Part shown: positions 17,272 through 24,248 of the stretch, piece by piece
Numbering within the stretch: position 1 is the first letter of the stretch
How the letters are laid out: each line of letters begins with the position of its first letter
NCBI RefSeq assembly: GCF_015265455.1
Contig: NZ_CP054492.1
Span: forward strand, 1,922,001-1,986,000
DNA from: Candidatus Sulfurimonas baltica
GTDB taxonomy: Bacteria > Campylobacterota > Campylobacteria > Campylobacterales > Sulfurimonadaceae
Length of the DNA: 64,000 nucleotides
Reading direction: 5' to 3'
Position numbers and translations under genes: made by a program
The notes under the pieces: model-generated
What the model was told of the DNA's origin: nothing
Seen by the model: the letters and a program-made list of their open reading frames with translations, nothing else
Database searches by the model: none

Positions 17272-18585
17272 CTAAAACGGCATCTTAAAGAGTCCACGCT
17301 TAGTAAGCTCATCAAGTAGTTCATGATATTTAGTCAGTAGTTCATCATATTGAGAATCGTTTGGCATAACGCCTTGCATCTCTTTTGAGAGTCTCTTTTC
17401 AAACGCAATCAGTCCATCATTAGAGTATGTTTTTAAATCCTCTTCAAATGTCTGTTTCTCTTTTACATAGACATCATGTACTTTTATGATGTCTTTTCTT
17501 AGTTGGTAAGTTTCTTTTGCATCTTGGAGTAGCTCATAAAAATATAAAAGAGTTGGAGAGTTATCATGAATTAAAAGTCTCATTATTTGTCTCTTGATTG
17601 GTTTACGAGCATCTTCAAGAGAGTATCTGTAAGATATCTTTTCAATCTTCTCCATAGGCGTAGTTATCTGCATAAACTCTTTATTATCATAGTGAGTTGA
17701 GATATATTCCCATACTGGTAGTATCTCTGCTCTGTTACGATTGGATGAATTAATTTGAGCATCTGTAAGTGATGATATATTTATGAGTTTTATAAACTTA
17801 CATCCAAGCTCAAACAAGCTCTGTGAACGATTCAATGCGTCTTCTATAGTATCTATCCCATACTCTTTTAAAAACTCTCTGTGCATCTCAAACTCAACGT
17901 TAAATATAGGTTTGTTTATATCCAATCCATTAACTCCAAAGTAGTTATGCATAATCTCTTTTTTTATCTCTGATGCATTTTCTAGTTCTTTTAGTTTGTT
18001 GTAGATTCTAAGCAAAAAAGGTTTTTTACCAACATAGTACGTCTCTAACTCATATCCAGTTGAACGCTCCCCAATATTTGCAGAGTGATTTTTCTTTTTA
18101 GATAGTATCATCTCTTTTTTTAGATAGTTGAAATTATGTTGCAGGAACATATTTACATCTATCCTTGTTACTGGAAAATAGTTAGGTTTTAATAGAGCAC
18201 CTTTTAACAGTTGAGTGTTTATGTATTCAACAAGTGACTTTAAACCCAATGTATATATTCCAATGGCATTTAATTGAACTCTGATGTTGTGAATGTTCTG
18301 AGCTTTTTCTGAGTCTTTAAATCCAACTCTAAAGAATTCATGGTTAAACCATAAAAAGCCATCTCTACCCATTCCACTATATTTTACATCTATGTTGTTG
18401 ATAGTAATGATTATGTCATTATCTGCATAAGCATAGTTAAGAGCTGTGAATTCTGTTTTTTTATCTTCTATTTGCTCTATGATATTTTCATAAAACGCAT
18501 CATATTTGCCACCGCTTTGAGCGAAATAATACAGAGCATCTGTACCGCTGATATGAGGTATATTTTTTATCTTATTATTTTCCAT
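17272..18585 (-). CDS. Rolling-circle replication initiator, RstA/Rep_trans-like
   Basis: The 437-residue protein shows three blocks that I associate with the Rep_trans/RstA family of filamentous phages and small rolling-circle plasmids. They are FPVTRIDVNMF, then ETYYVGKKPFLLRIYNKLKE (with the candidate nicking Tyr of the IYNK motif), then IFNVEFEMHREFLKEYGI. The last ~150 residues are helical and charged. AGGAA lies 7 nt before the ATG. Such proteins nick a double-strand origin and start rolling-circle copying. The 75-bp-upstream hairpin at 18659-18681 is a candidate origin or attenuator. Confidence 0.8.
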   Translation of the reverse strand: MENNKIKNIPHISGTDALYYFAQSGGKYDAFYENIIEQIEDKKTEFTALNYAYADNDIIITINNIDVKYSGMGRDGFLWFNHEFFRVGFKDSEKAQNIHNIRVQLNAIGIYTLGLKSLVEYINTQLLKGALLKPNYFPVTRIDVNMFLQHNFNYLKKEMILSKKKNHSANIGERSTGYELETYYVGKKPFLLRIYNKLKELENASEIKKEIMHNYFGVNGLDINKPIFNVEFEMHREFLKEYGIDTIEDALNRSQSLFELGCKFIKLINISSLTDAQINSSNRNRAEILPVWEYISTHYDNKEFMQITTPMEKIEKISYRYSLEDARKPIKRQIMRLLIHDNSPTLLYFYELLQDAKETYQLRKDIIKVHDVYVKEKQTFEEDLKTYSNDGLIAFEKRLSKEMQGVMPNDSQYDELLTKYHELLDELTKRGLFKMPF

Positions 18586-18658
18586 TGTATATTTCCTATC
18601 AAGTGCCTTGCACTCTTACTTTGAAGAACATTTGTATATATTCTTTATGACTTACGTC

Positions 18659-18681
18659 AGGGGGTGTTACTAGAACCCCCT
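18659..18681. other. G/C-rich hairpin upstream of rep (candidate origin or attenuator)
   Basis: A perfect 7-bp stem AGGGGGT/ACCCCCT closes a 9-nt loop (GTTACTAGA), 75 bp from the Rep start. It stands out in an AT-rich region. A weaker palindromic structure, AGGC-ATAGCTAT-A-GCCT, follows at 18706-18722. Rolling-circle double-strand origins are often exposed loops of this kind, but an attenuator of rep is equally possible. Confidence 0.5.
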
Positions 18682-18838
18682 TTGCAATTAGAATTGATAT
18701 ATTTTAGGCATAGCTATAGCCTTGTAGTTTTATCAATCAACAGTATTCTTAGTGTTTGTGTGATTGGTAACGGCTTTTAATCTCTGTCTCTAGATGCTCA
18801 GGCGCTTCTAGCCGACATAGATTACAGCTCGTTACAAA

Positions 18839-18863
18839 CTCAGACTCTTTCAAAGACTCTGAG
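18839..18863 (-). terminator. Near-perfect palindrome after the ssDNA-binding-like gene
   Basis: The 25-bp sequence CTCAGA...TCTGAG is palindromic apart from three C/C positions. It lies 11 nt after the stop at 18874 and is followed on the minus strand by TTTGT. It may terminate that transcript or serve as a single-strand origin; the sequence alone does not decide. Confidence 0.5.
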
Positions 18864-18873
18864 CTTTATTGTG

Positions 18874-19134
18874 TTAGATTCCGAAGAAAGTTATGTTTTG
18901 TCCAAAGTATCCAACATCTACTTCAATAGTTTTACCTATTGAGTCTTTGTGTTTTAGAAATACTTCATCTTTGACACTTATGTCGATAAGCTCTTGCTTT
19001 ACAGAACCATTTTTAGTTGGCTTTTTTATTAAAAGCTGTAGCTTTGAGCGTGAAGGAGTTGTTGCTCCAGTCTCTTTGTTTGTGTACTCGTCTGTTTTGA
19101 ATGTGTTCAGTAACACAGCACTTAGTTTTAACAT
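18874..19134 (-). CDS. Small protein, probable ssDNA-binding partner of Rep
   Basis: The 86-residue protein has a beta-rich pattern: KLSAVLLNTFKTDEY, SRSKLQLLIKKP, KQELIDISVKD, GKTIEVDVGYFG. Its size and its position just upstream of rep match the ssDNA-binding (gpV/RstB-type) gene of filamentous-phage-like modules. The assignment rests on context more than on motifs. AGGAG lies 8 nt before the ATG, and a good promoter lies at 19209-19236. Confidence 0.55.
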   Translation of the reverse strand: MLKLSAVLLNTFKTDEYTNKETGATTPSRSKLQLLIKKPTKNGSVKQELIDISVKDEVFLKHKDSIGKTIEVDVGYFGQNITFFGI

Positions 19135-19165
19135 TTTTTTGTCTCCTATGACATTTGTTTTTGGA

Positions 19166-19177
19166 GACTAGCTAGTC
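19166..19177. promoter_or_regulatory. Perfect 12-bp palindrome, candidate operator
   Basis: GACTAGCTAGTC lies between the -10 element (19209-19214) and the start of the ssDNA-binding-like gene, about 25-35 nt into the predicted leader. This is a suitable place for a repressor of the replication genes. Confidence 0.5.
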
Positions 19178-19208
19178 ATTTTTGGTTATTCGTAATTACA
19201 AGGCGTAG

Positions 19209-19236
19209 TTTATAGGAATGCCATTTTTTTTGTCAG
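19209..19236 (-). promoter_or_regulatory. Predicted promoter of the replication-integration operon
   Basis: On the minus strand, CTGACA (19231-19236) and TATAAA (19209-19214) are separated by 16 nt. Transcription would start near 19202 and cover the ssDNA-binding-like, rep, HTH and int genes. Confidence 0.6.
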
Positions 19237-19269
19237 TTATTAACGGGGAGATAAGGAAGTTTGTAAAGT

Positions 19270-20364
19270 TTAACTTTTACTTAAAGATTTTAAAGCGTTT
19301 GTAAATGACTTTAAGAAGTGTTCTGTAAATTCTATTTCTTCTTCGGAACGGTTTATTTTCAATCTTTTATCAGTAAACTCATGGAGTCTAAATCCATTAA
19401 AAATTGACCGTTCTCTTATTGGTTGTTTAGCTTTTTCTAATGGAACTATAGGTTCTTTTATATGTCTTAAACTTGGAAATAAATAATATGAAGATAATCT
19501 AGCCACTTCTAAAGCTTTCTCTATTGGTACACTTTGATGTGATGAATGCTTATATATGCCAATTACATATGCGTACCAGCTATTATAAATATCAGCTTTT
19601 GATATGTACATATCACTGTTAACATATGGTTTCATTTTGCCAATTGCATTTATTTCAAAATGTTTGTCTTCATGTTTTGAAATTTCTGCACAATAATGTA
19701 TGCTTCTCGCCATCATTCTAGTATTATCACAATATTCTTTTACAACTTCCATTTGAAGTTCGGACTCTTTGCTATCAATACTTGGGTGCATCATATCAAC
19801 TTCAAATTTAGGTTTTAAAAATTTAACTCTATCATTTACGGTTTTTCCACGATTAGTAGCTATATCAATATTTTTATCACCACTCTTTGCTTTCTCTATT
19901 GCTACACGAGTTTCAAAGAGTTCATAATGTTGCCAACCGAAATGAGATAAATTTATATATGAAGAAAGATATTTTTCGTCATCAATTACAGTCACTTGGT
20001 CATATTTCAACATATCATATATATAATAAATCAAATCTAAATGTAGTTTGTCTTCTATATCATTACTAGTTGATAATTCTTCTATCATCTCATCATAAGT
20101 ATTGTGCCAAACTTCAATAGCTTCCTCTTCATTAATAAAACCACGAGTGTGTATATTGTGTTTTTTTCGTTGATGTATAGATTGAAATATCTTTTCCATA
20201 TAACTTTGCAACAGATAAAATGGCATGGTGGGGTGAAGGTTGTGTATAGTAGTTTTAAGTGCAACTAGGATTAAAGCATCCCAATTTTTCTTTGGAAGAG
20301 TTAGAGCGATAGTCTTAAAAAAGTCAGTTGTTAATTTTTGATTAACATCTAATAGTTCATACAA
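19270..20364 (-). CDS. Uncharacterised 364-aa element cargo protein
   Basis: I do not recognise this protein. It appears soluble and mostly helical. It has many His and Tyr residues (HYELFETRVAIEKAK, HYCAEISKHEDKHF) and a basic middle region, IATNRGKTVNDRVKFLKPK. No Walker, nuclease PD-D/ExK or HNH motif is obvious. The region before the ATG lacks a clear Shine-Dalgarno sequence, so the start is uncertain. It is 28 nt downstream of the four-TM gene on the same strand, so it may be co-transcribed with that gene and the 311-aa gene. Confidence 0.75.
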   Translation of the reverse strand: MYELLDVNQKLTTDFFKTIALTLPKKNWDALILVALKTTIHNLHPTMPFYLLQSYMEKIFQSIHQRKKHNIHTRGFINEEEAIEVWHNTYDEMIEELSTSNDIEDKLHLDLIYYIYDMLKYDQVTVIDDEKYLSSYINLSHFGWQHYELFETRVAIEKAKSGDKNIDIATNRGKTVNDRVKFLKPKFEVDMMHPSIDSKESELQMEVVKEYCDNTRMMARSIHYCAEISKHEDKHFEINAIGKMKPYVNSDMYISKADIYNSWYAYVIGIYKHSSHQSVPIEKALEVARLSSYYLFPSLRHIKEPIVPLEKAKQPIRERSIFNGFRLHEFTDKRLKINRSEEEIEFTEHFLKSFTNALKSLSKS

Positions 20365-20391
20365 AAGCGTTATAGGTCTTATTAATAATGA

Positions 20392-20940
20392 CTATATTTC
20401 ATTGGACAATAAAATATCAATTCGTTTTAGAACCATTAAAAATGACATACTAAACATTGTTATCAGATAAATAACAATAAGAGAAACTATTCCATTTAAT
20501 GTAATTTTATATTGAAGAATATCAAATAATTCCATATCTTTATGATCTATAAAAATAACAAAGAACAGTAAACTAATTACAATTCCAACAGAAAGGAGTA
20601 CGGTAAAAGATATATTAGTGAATGTCTCTTTAAGTAATTTAACTTTAAGTCTTCTTGTTTCTGTAGATTGATCATTTTCTTTAACTGTTTTACTTATAAT
20701 GTCGAACAAAATAAACAGCATATTGAATAATAATGCAGAAAAAATTGAGAATGCTGTTAGAAAAATATTTGAATTCTCCTTGCCGAGAGAAAAACCACTA
20801 TACAACACCAAAATACTAATAATCAATGGAATTATTATAAAAACTGTAATATCTTTTTTTATAATTTTTCCACTTCTAGCATCAACAAAGGTCTTAAAAT
20901 TATTTTTTACAATATCTAAAATATTCATTTTTACAAACAT
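20392..20940 (-). CDS. Four-helix membrane protein, element cargo
   Basis: The 182-residue protein has four strong hydrophobic segments: about 32-51 (ITVFIIIPLIISILVLYSGF), 60-85, 110-132 and 148-170. The ~30-residue N-terminal tail is basic, and a charged loop, KTVKENDQSTETRRLKVK, lies between helices 2 and 3. The start is at 20940 or the ATG at 20928. It begins 4 nt after the stop of the 311-aa gene, so the two are translationally linked. Small multi-TM partners next to a soluble protein are common in phage-defence and toxin systems, for example Kiwa, but I see no sequence match to a named system. Confidence 0.78.
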   Translation of the reverse strand: MFVKMNILDIVKNNFKTFVDARSGKIIKKDITVFIIIPLIISILVLYSGFSLGKENSNIFLTAFSIFSALLFNMLFILFDIISKTVKENDQSTETRRLKVKLLKETFTNISFTVLLSVGIVISLLFFVIFIDHKDMELFDILQYKITLNGIVSLIVIYLITMFSMSFLMVLKRIDILLSNEI

Positions 20941-20944
20941 TTAA

Positions 20945-21880
20945 TTAATCCCAAATCATATCAGATAAATTAGTAGATATACTTGCTGATACCAATCTTA
21001 AACTATCAATAGTTGGATGACCATTTGCACCAAGCACAACATCATTAGTAACATCGTAACTATGTCTAACTTTTCTTGCATTAACTAAATCAACCGTTTT
21101 TGTTTTGCCATCTCTACGTAGTTCCACCTTAACATTATCATAGTTAACTGTAGGAGCTCCTACAAGAGTAGATAATTGAGTAATCATAGTTGGATAATCA
21201 CTTGGGTCAGTTGTGGAAAATAAATCACTTACTGGTCTTTGTAATTGTTGGGCAAAGGTTCTGTTCCTTTTAATAGCAACACTAAATTCAGCGTCATATG
21301 CATGTATATTATCTTGACTATACATATCCGCTATATCTGAGTATGTACTTTTAATAAATCTTATACGCTTTACTTCACTAGTTGCGAAGTAACTCCCTAT
21401 TATCTCTGGAAACACTAAAGGGTCTATATGTAACATGTACTTATCTCGTGGAAATATAGTATTAATATGTTCCTGTAAATAAGTTTCTAGTATCGTACGA
21501 ATACCAAAAATTTTAAATCTTTGTAAAAAAAGCAATGCATTCTCACTACCAGTGCCAGTTTGTAGGTAAAAATAAAAGGGTAATAATTCTGCTTCTTGAA
21601 TTGTACGCGTAGTAGAACTACTACTAACAGTATGATGTAGTTCGCTTTCATAACCATATTCACCAACTTTAAAAATACCATCAATCGAATTTGTCATAAT
21701 ATTTTTAGAACCAGCCTTGATTGCTTTCTTCTCATCAACGTCTACATTTGCATTAACTAGAATTTCATCATGAAATGTCTCAAATATTGACACTAAAGAA
21801 AAAAGACCAGTATTTACATTTTCATACCGACGAATTTCGGTGTTAAAAAGCTTTATTATATATGGAGAAAGTGTAATCAT
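20945..21880 (-). CDS. Uncharacterised 311-aa element cargo protein
   Basis: This is a soluble protein with no signal peptide. Features I can see are a hydrophobic strand-turn motif LPFYFYLQTG, then ALLFLQRFKIFGIRTILETYL, a VKRIRFIKS strand, and a C-terminal part with VKVELRRDGKTKTVDLVNARK and ASISTNLSDMI. The Q-x-x-x-x-x-GIRT strand reminds me of uncharacterised domains found near abortive-infection genes, but I cannot verify that. It is the lead gene of the 311-aa / four-TM pair (4-nt gap), which suggests that the two products act together. Confidence 0.75.
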   Translation of the reverse strand: MITLSPYIIKLFNTEIRRYENVNTGLFSLVSIFETFHDEILVNANVDVDEKKAIKAGSKNIMTNSIDGIFKVGEYGYESELHHTVSSSSTTRTIQEAELLPFYFYLQTGTGSENALLFLQRFKIFGIRTILETYLQEHINTIFPRDKYMLHIDPLVFPEIIGSYFATSEVKRIRFIKSTYSDIADMYSQDNIHAYDAEFSVAIKRNRTFAQQLQRPVSDLFSTTDPSDYPTMITQLSTLVGAPTVNYDNVKVELRRDGKTKTVDLVNARKVRHSYDVTNDVVLGANGHPTIDSLRLVSASISTNLSDMIWD

Positions 21881-21932
21881 AAATTATATATCCATTTTTT
21901 TAAAATTATTTGTTTCTAAAACTATCTTTATA

Positions 21933-22271
21933 TTATGGTAATTCTGCTAGTTTTGTAAACTTAACCGCAATCTGACGAGATGTATCTTCCTGAAGGTGTC
22001 CAATTAGAATAGTGTTACCAAAACCATTACTTATATCCTGTTCTTGAAATAAAATTGTAATATTAGTTAATGGGTGAAAAATATTTGGAAGACTACTATT
22101 ATGCTTATTAACATCAATTTTTGCTGTAAATTTATGATGCACACTACTATACTCACCTAAATAATAATAAGCACTATCCCCACCAAATATACGCCCTGTT
22201 TCAAACACTACAACACCAGAACCCGCATTTTGAACATTCTGAAACTCCACTAACCATAAACCCTCTATCAT
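21933..22271 (-). CDS. GrlR-like small protein
   Basis: The 112-residue protein begins MIEGLWLVEFQNVQNAGSGV and continues VVFETGRIFGGDSAYYYLGEY, a pattern I associate with the GrlR family of small lipocalin-like beta-barrel proteins. GrlR itself binds and inhibits the regulator GrlA in enteropathogens. Most other members are uncharacterised. The frame extends to a GTG at 22280, but AAGGTG is spaced ~6 nt from the ATG at 22271, so I use that start. It lies upstream of the 311-aa gene and could sense or regulate that set; this is inference. Confidence 0.78.
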   Translation of the reverse strand: MIEGLWLVEFQNVQNAGSGVVVFETGRIFGGDSAYYYLGEYSSVHHKFTAKIDVNKHNSSLPNIFHPLTNITILFQEQDISNGFGNTILIGHLQEDTSRQIAVKFTKLAELP

Positions 22272-22345
22272 AAATAACACCTTTATTTAATATAAGTCAT
22301 TATACAACAAATTTTAATTTAATATACTTTTTTCAAATAAAGATG

Positions 22346-22360
22346 TTAGTATCATACTAA
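22346..22360. promoter_or_regulatory. Palindrome in the divergent promoter region, candidate operator
   Basis: TTAGTAT-c-ATACTAA is a perfect 7-bp inverted repeat around one base. It lies between the GrlR-like gene (minus) and the 90-aa gene (plus), the right place for a shared operator. Confidence 0.5.
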
Positions 22361-22419
22361 TAAAAGTGGACGTAGTCTTTTGTGTATTTAAAAATGTAGC
22401 AAAAAAAAGGAATTCCTAA

Positions 22420-22692
22420 ATGATTGAAATCATAGAATATAATAAAGAACTTTTTTTTCTAAACATCAAGTTTAATGACAAAAAATATGATATAAAAGGT
22501 CTAACATCAATTAAAAAACTTTTCATTAAAGAGTCATATATAGATATTAAAAAAGTTAGAGTATATAATGAAGATAGAACGAGATTAACACCTACAGAAG
22601 TAACTGCTTTACAATTTCTCATCTATATGGATAACACACATGATGAAGCATATGATATTATAATTAAGCCATATTTAGCACATTGGATTTAA
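22420..22692 (+). CDS. Uncharacterised 90-aa protein, divergent in the element
   Basis: This is the only plus-strand gene of the element. It has 90 residues and is lysine-, isoleucine- and tyrosine-rich with no recognised motif. RLTPTEVTALQFLIYMDNTHDEAYDII could be a short helical hairpin. AAGG lies ~8 nt before the ATG. A regulator or antitoxin-like role is possible from size and divergent position, but nothing in the sequence proves it. Confidence 0.6.
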   Translation: MIEIIEYNKELFFLNIKFNDKKYDIKGLTSIKKLFIKESYIDIKKVRVYNEDRTRLTPTEVTALQFLIYMDNTHDEAYDIIIKPYLAHWI

Positions 22693-22712
22693 CATTATAT
22701 ATCTTAAATTTT

Positions 22713-22731
22713 TGTGCCCAAACTGTGCCTA
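22713..22731. other. Arm-type integrase repeats, right end
   Basis: TGTGCCCA (22713-22720) and TGTGCCTA (22724-22731) are spaced 11 bp, as at the left end, and lie ~100 bp before the attR core. Confidence 0.6.
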
Positions 22732-22827
22732 AGAATGACTAATTATAAAGAAGATGTAAGATTTTGATAGAGCTACAAAGTCCTTGTTTATAGTCTTTTG
22801 TAGTTTTTATTATGTTGATTTAGAATT

Positions 22828-22845
22828 TCCAGTATCCGGAGCCAT
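22828..22845. other. attR core
   Basis: This is an exact copy of the 18-bp attL core (the tRNA-Asn 3' end without the rest of the tRNA), marking the far end of the element. The sequence to its right is the left end of a related, decayed element. Confidence 0.88.
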
Positions 22846-22896
22846 ACTTCTTATAACCCATTATACACGGACTCTCCAACTGATTTATTTACTTAC

Positions 22897-22915
22897 TGTG
22901 TCCATATTGTGTCCA
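22897..22915. other. Arm-type repeats of the remnant element
   Basis: Two copies of TGTGTCCA (22897-22904 and 22908-22915) sit 69 bp from the start of the attR core. This is the same geometry as the TGTGCCCA pair beside attL. Confidence 0.55.
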
Positions 22916-22988
22916 CTATATTTCACCTAAAAAAGCTCTTTTAATATTCTCTCTTTTTCTGTATTTATCGTACATTTGCAGAGTCATT
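22916..22988 (-). pseudogene. C-terminal stub of a second tyrosine integrase
   Basis: The minus-strand translation MTLQMYDKYRKRENIKRA, then FLGEI and a stop, matches the last ~23 residues of the intact integrase with several substitutions. Similarity to the intact gene stops abruptly at 22988. The stub retains the catalytic Tyr region but nothing else. It shows that a related element was inserted at the same tRNA site and then largely lost. Confidence 0.85.
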
Positions 22989-23031
22989 CGCCAATTCAAG
23001 TAGTAAGTGCAACACCTAGTTAAAATAAAAG
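22989..23031. mobile_element. Possible IS30-family end
   Basis: The break in the integrase stub is followed by AATTCAAGTAGTAAGTGCAA and then CACC. Its reverse has the GGTGTTGCACTT...TTGAATT look that I associate with IS30-family termini. No transposase gene is present. The rest of 23032-23106 shows no gene. Confidence 0.3.
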
Positions 23032-23106
23032 AAAAAATTATCATCCCCTGAAAACGGCACTTTAGCAGTTGTTTTTGGAATACGCATAGACAAAAACACA
23101 TATTTG

Positions 23107-23136
23107 TTGACATATTGTTTATTATTCAGATAGAAT
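23107..23136 (+). promoter_or_regulatory. Predicted promoter of the cold-shock gene
   Basis: TTGACA (23107-23112) and TAGAAT (23131-23136) are separated by 18 nt. A start near 23143 would give a ~144-nt leader, as long as those of known cold-shock mRNAs. The leader contains a small hairpin, CACCAT/ATGGTG, shortly before the gene. Confidence 0.55.
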
Positions 23137-23286
23137 GTCGGCAATGAAAGATGATTTCAGTTACATCTTTAGATTGCTTTATATTGATGACTCCTAGTTA
23201 ACAGTAAAATTCACCTAAAAAGAAACTTTATATTAGATTTTCAACCACCATAGAAATATGGTGTATTAAAACACAAAGGATTTACA

Positions 23287-23505
23287 ATGGCAGCATTAGT
23301 AGATGGTACAGTTAAATGGTTCAATAGTGACAAAGGTTTCGGATTTATAGAGCAAGCAAATGGTGGTAAAGATGTATTCGTACACTTCCGTCAAATTAAC
23401 AACACTGGTCACGGTCGTGTTTCACTAAACGAAGGTCAACAAGTTACTTTCGAAATTGGTGAAGGCGAAAAAGGCCCTCAAGCAGAAAACGTTACAGGTC
23501 TGTAA
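23287..23505 (+). CDS. Cold-shock protein (CspA family)
   Basis: The 72-residue single cold-shock domain has RNP1 KGFGFIEQ and RNP2 VFVHFRQI. It binds single-stranded RNA/DNA and loosens mRNA structure. AAGGA lies 6-7 nt before the ATG, and a strong hairpin terminator follows the gene, so it is monocistronic. Confidence 0.97.
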   Translation: MAALVDGTVKWFNSDKGFGFIEQANGGKDVFVHFRQINNTGHGRVSLNEGQQVTFEIGEGEKGPQAENVTGL

Positions 23506-23514
23506 TCTTTCTTC

Positions 23515-23537
23515 TTTGAGCGGTTTTTCCGCTCAAA
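23515..23537 (+). terminator. Terminator-like hairpin after the cold-shock gene
   Basis: A 9-bp perfect stem TTTGAGCGG/CCGCTCAAA closes a T5 loop 9 nt after the stop. A T-run is weak on the plus strand, but the stem is strong. Confidence 0.7.
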
Positions 23538-23655
23538 ACAACATAAACATCACTTCTTAAAACCCCTAAAAAAATCAACTTTAAAACTACTTTTTTTTTA
23601 TATGAAATAATTTAGCATATTAAGCTACAATTTTATTTTACTAAAGGAAATAATA

Positions 23656-24243
23656 ATGAAAACAACAAAACATGCTCTTTTTTTATCTCTATTTTTTCTA
23701 TATTCTGTTGGTTTACACGCACAATCAGATTCACAAAACGTAGAATACTTAGGTTTATTTACTCCAGAACAAACAACCTTTATAGTCGGTAGTGGTGCTA
23801 ATGCTCTTGAAATAAAAAGAACAATGACATCCTGCGGAAAGAACAAAGGGTTTTTTCAACCATATGTTCCAGCTAAGGGTATAAACCCCGTTACTGAAGC
23901 AGAGATGTTAAATGCGCTAAATGACAAAGAAGCGGTTATTGTCGATATGCGTATGGAAAATTGGTATGAAGATGAAACTATACCAACAGCTATCAACATA
24001 CCTTATTCGGAGATAGAAGTTCGACTAGATGAATTAGGATGTAAGCAAAAAGGGGATAATTGGGACTGCTCCAAAGCTATGAAAGTATATGGTTTTTGCA
24101 ATGGCCCGGTATGTGCACAATCGCCTACTGGAATGAGGGCTATGATTAGAAATGGTTTCCCTGCGGAAAAAATTTATTATTACCGTGGAGGGATGCTTGA
24201 CTGGGCCGCACTTGGATTAACTACAGTTAAAGGTAAATTTTAA
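23656..24243 (+). CDS. Periplasmic rhodanese-domain protein
   Basis: The 195-residue protein has a signal peptide (KTTKHALFLSLFFLYSVGLHA). Its rhodanese domain carries EAVIVDMRMENWYEDETIP, AINIPYSEI, an active-site loop VCAQSPTGMRAM and YYYRGGMLDWAALGL. The Cys-containing loop is intact, so sulfur transfer or redox activity is possible. It acts in the periplasm. It is convergent with the cytochrome P460 gene, with only 5 nt between the stops. Confidence 0.88.
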   Translation: MKTTKHALFLSLFFLYSVGLHAQSDSQNVEYLGLFTPEQTTFIVGSGANALEIKRTMTSCGKNKGFFQPYVPAKGINPVTEAEMLNALNDKEAVIVDMRMENWYEDETIPTAINIPYSEIEVRLDELGCKQKGDNWDCSKAMKVYGFCNGPVCAQSPTGMRAMIRNGFPAEKIYYYRGGMLDWAALGLTTVKGKF

Positions 24244-24248
24244 CTAAG

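Larger units (their letters stand above)
15837..22845. mobile_element. 7.0-kb integrative element with rolling-circle Rep, in tRNA-Asn
   Basis: The element is bounded by identical 18-bp att cores and has paired TGTGCCCA arm-type repeats at both ends. From attL it holds an integrase, an excisionase-like HTH gene, a Rep_trans-type initiator, a small ssDNA-binding-like gene, a 364-aa gene, a four-TM gene, a 311-aa gene and a GrlR-like gene, all on the minus strand, then a divergent 90-aa gene. There is no Zot-like assembly ATPase, coat protein, relaxase or type IV coupling protein, so it is not a complete filamentous phage or ICE by eye. A satellite or plasmid-like integrative element is the best description. 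The chromosomal palindrome TACATGTA is absent from it. Confidence 0.88.

Noticed and set aside
20392-21880. Kiwa defence system (KwaA/KwaB)
   Set aside because: The four-TM plus soluble protein plan is similar, but gene order is reversed and I cannot see KwaB-like sequence in the 311-aa protein; naming it would be a guess.
15837-22845. Complete filamentous prophage
   Set aside because: The Rep and ssDNA-binding-like genes fit, but no Zot-like ATPase, minor coat or major coat gene is visible.
23143-23286. Riboswitch in the cold-shock leader
   Set aside because: Only one small hairpin is evident, and no known riboswitch consensus is recognisable by eye.
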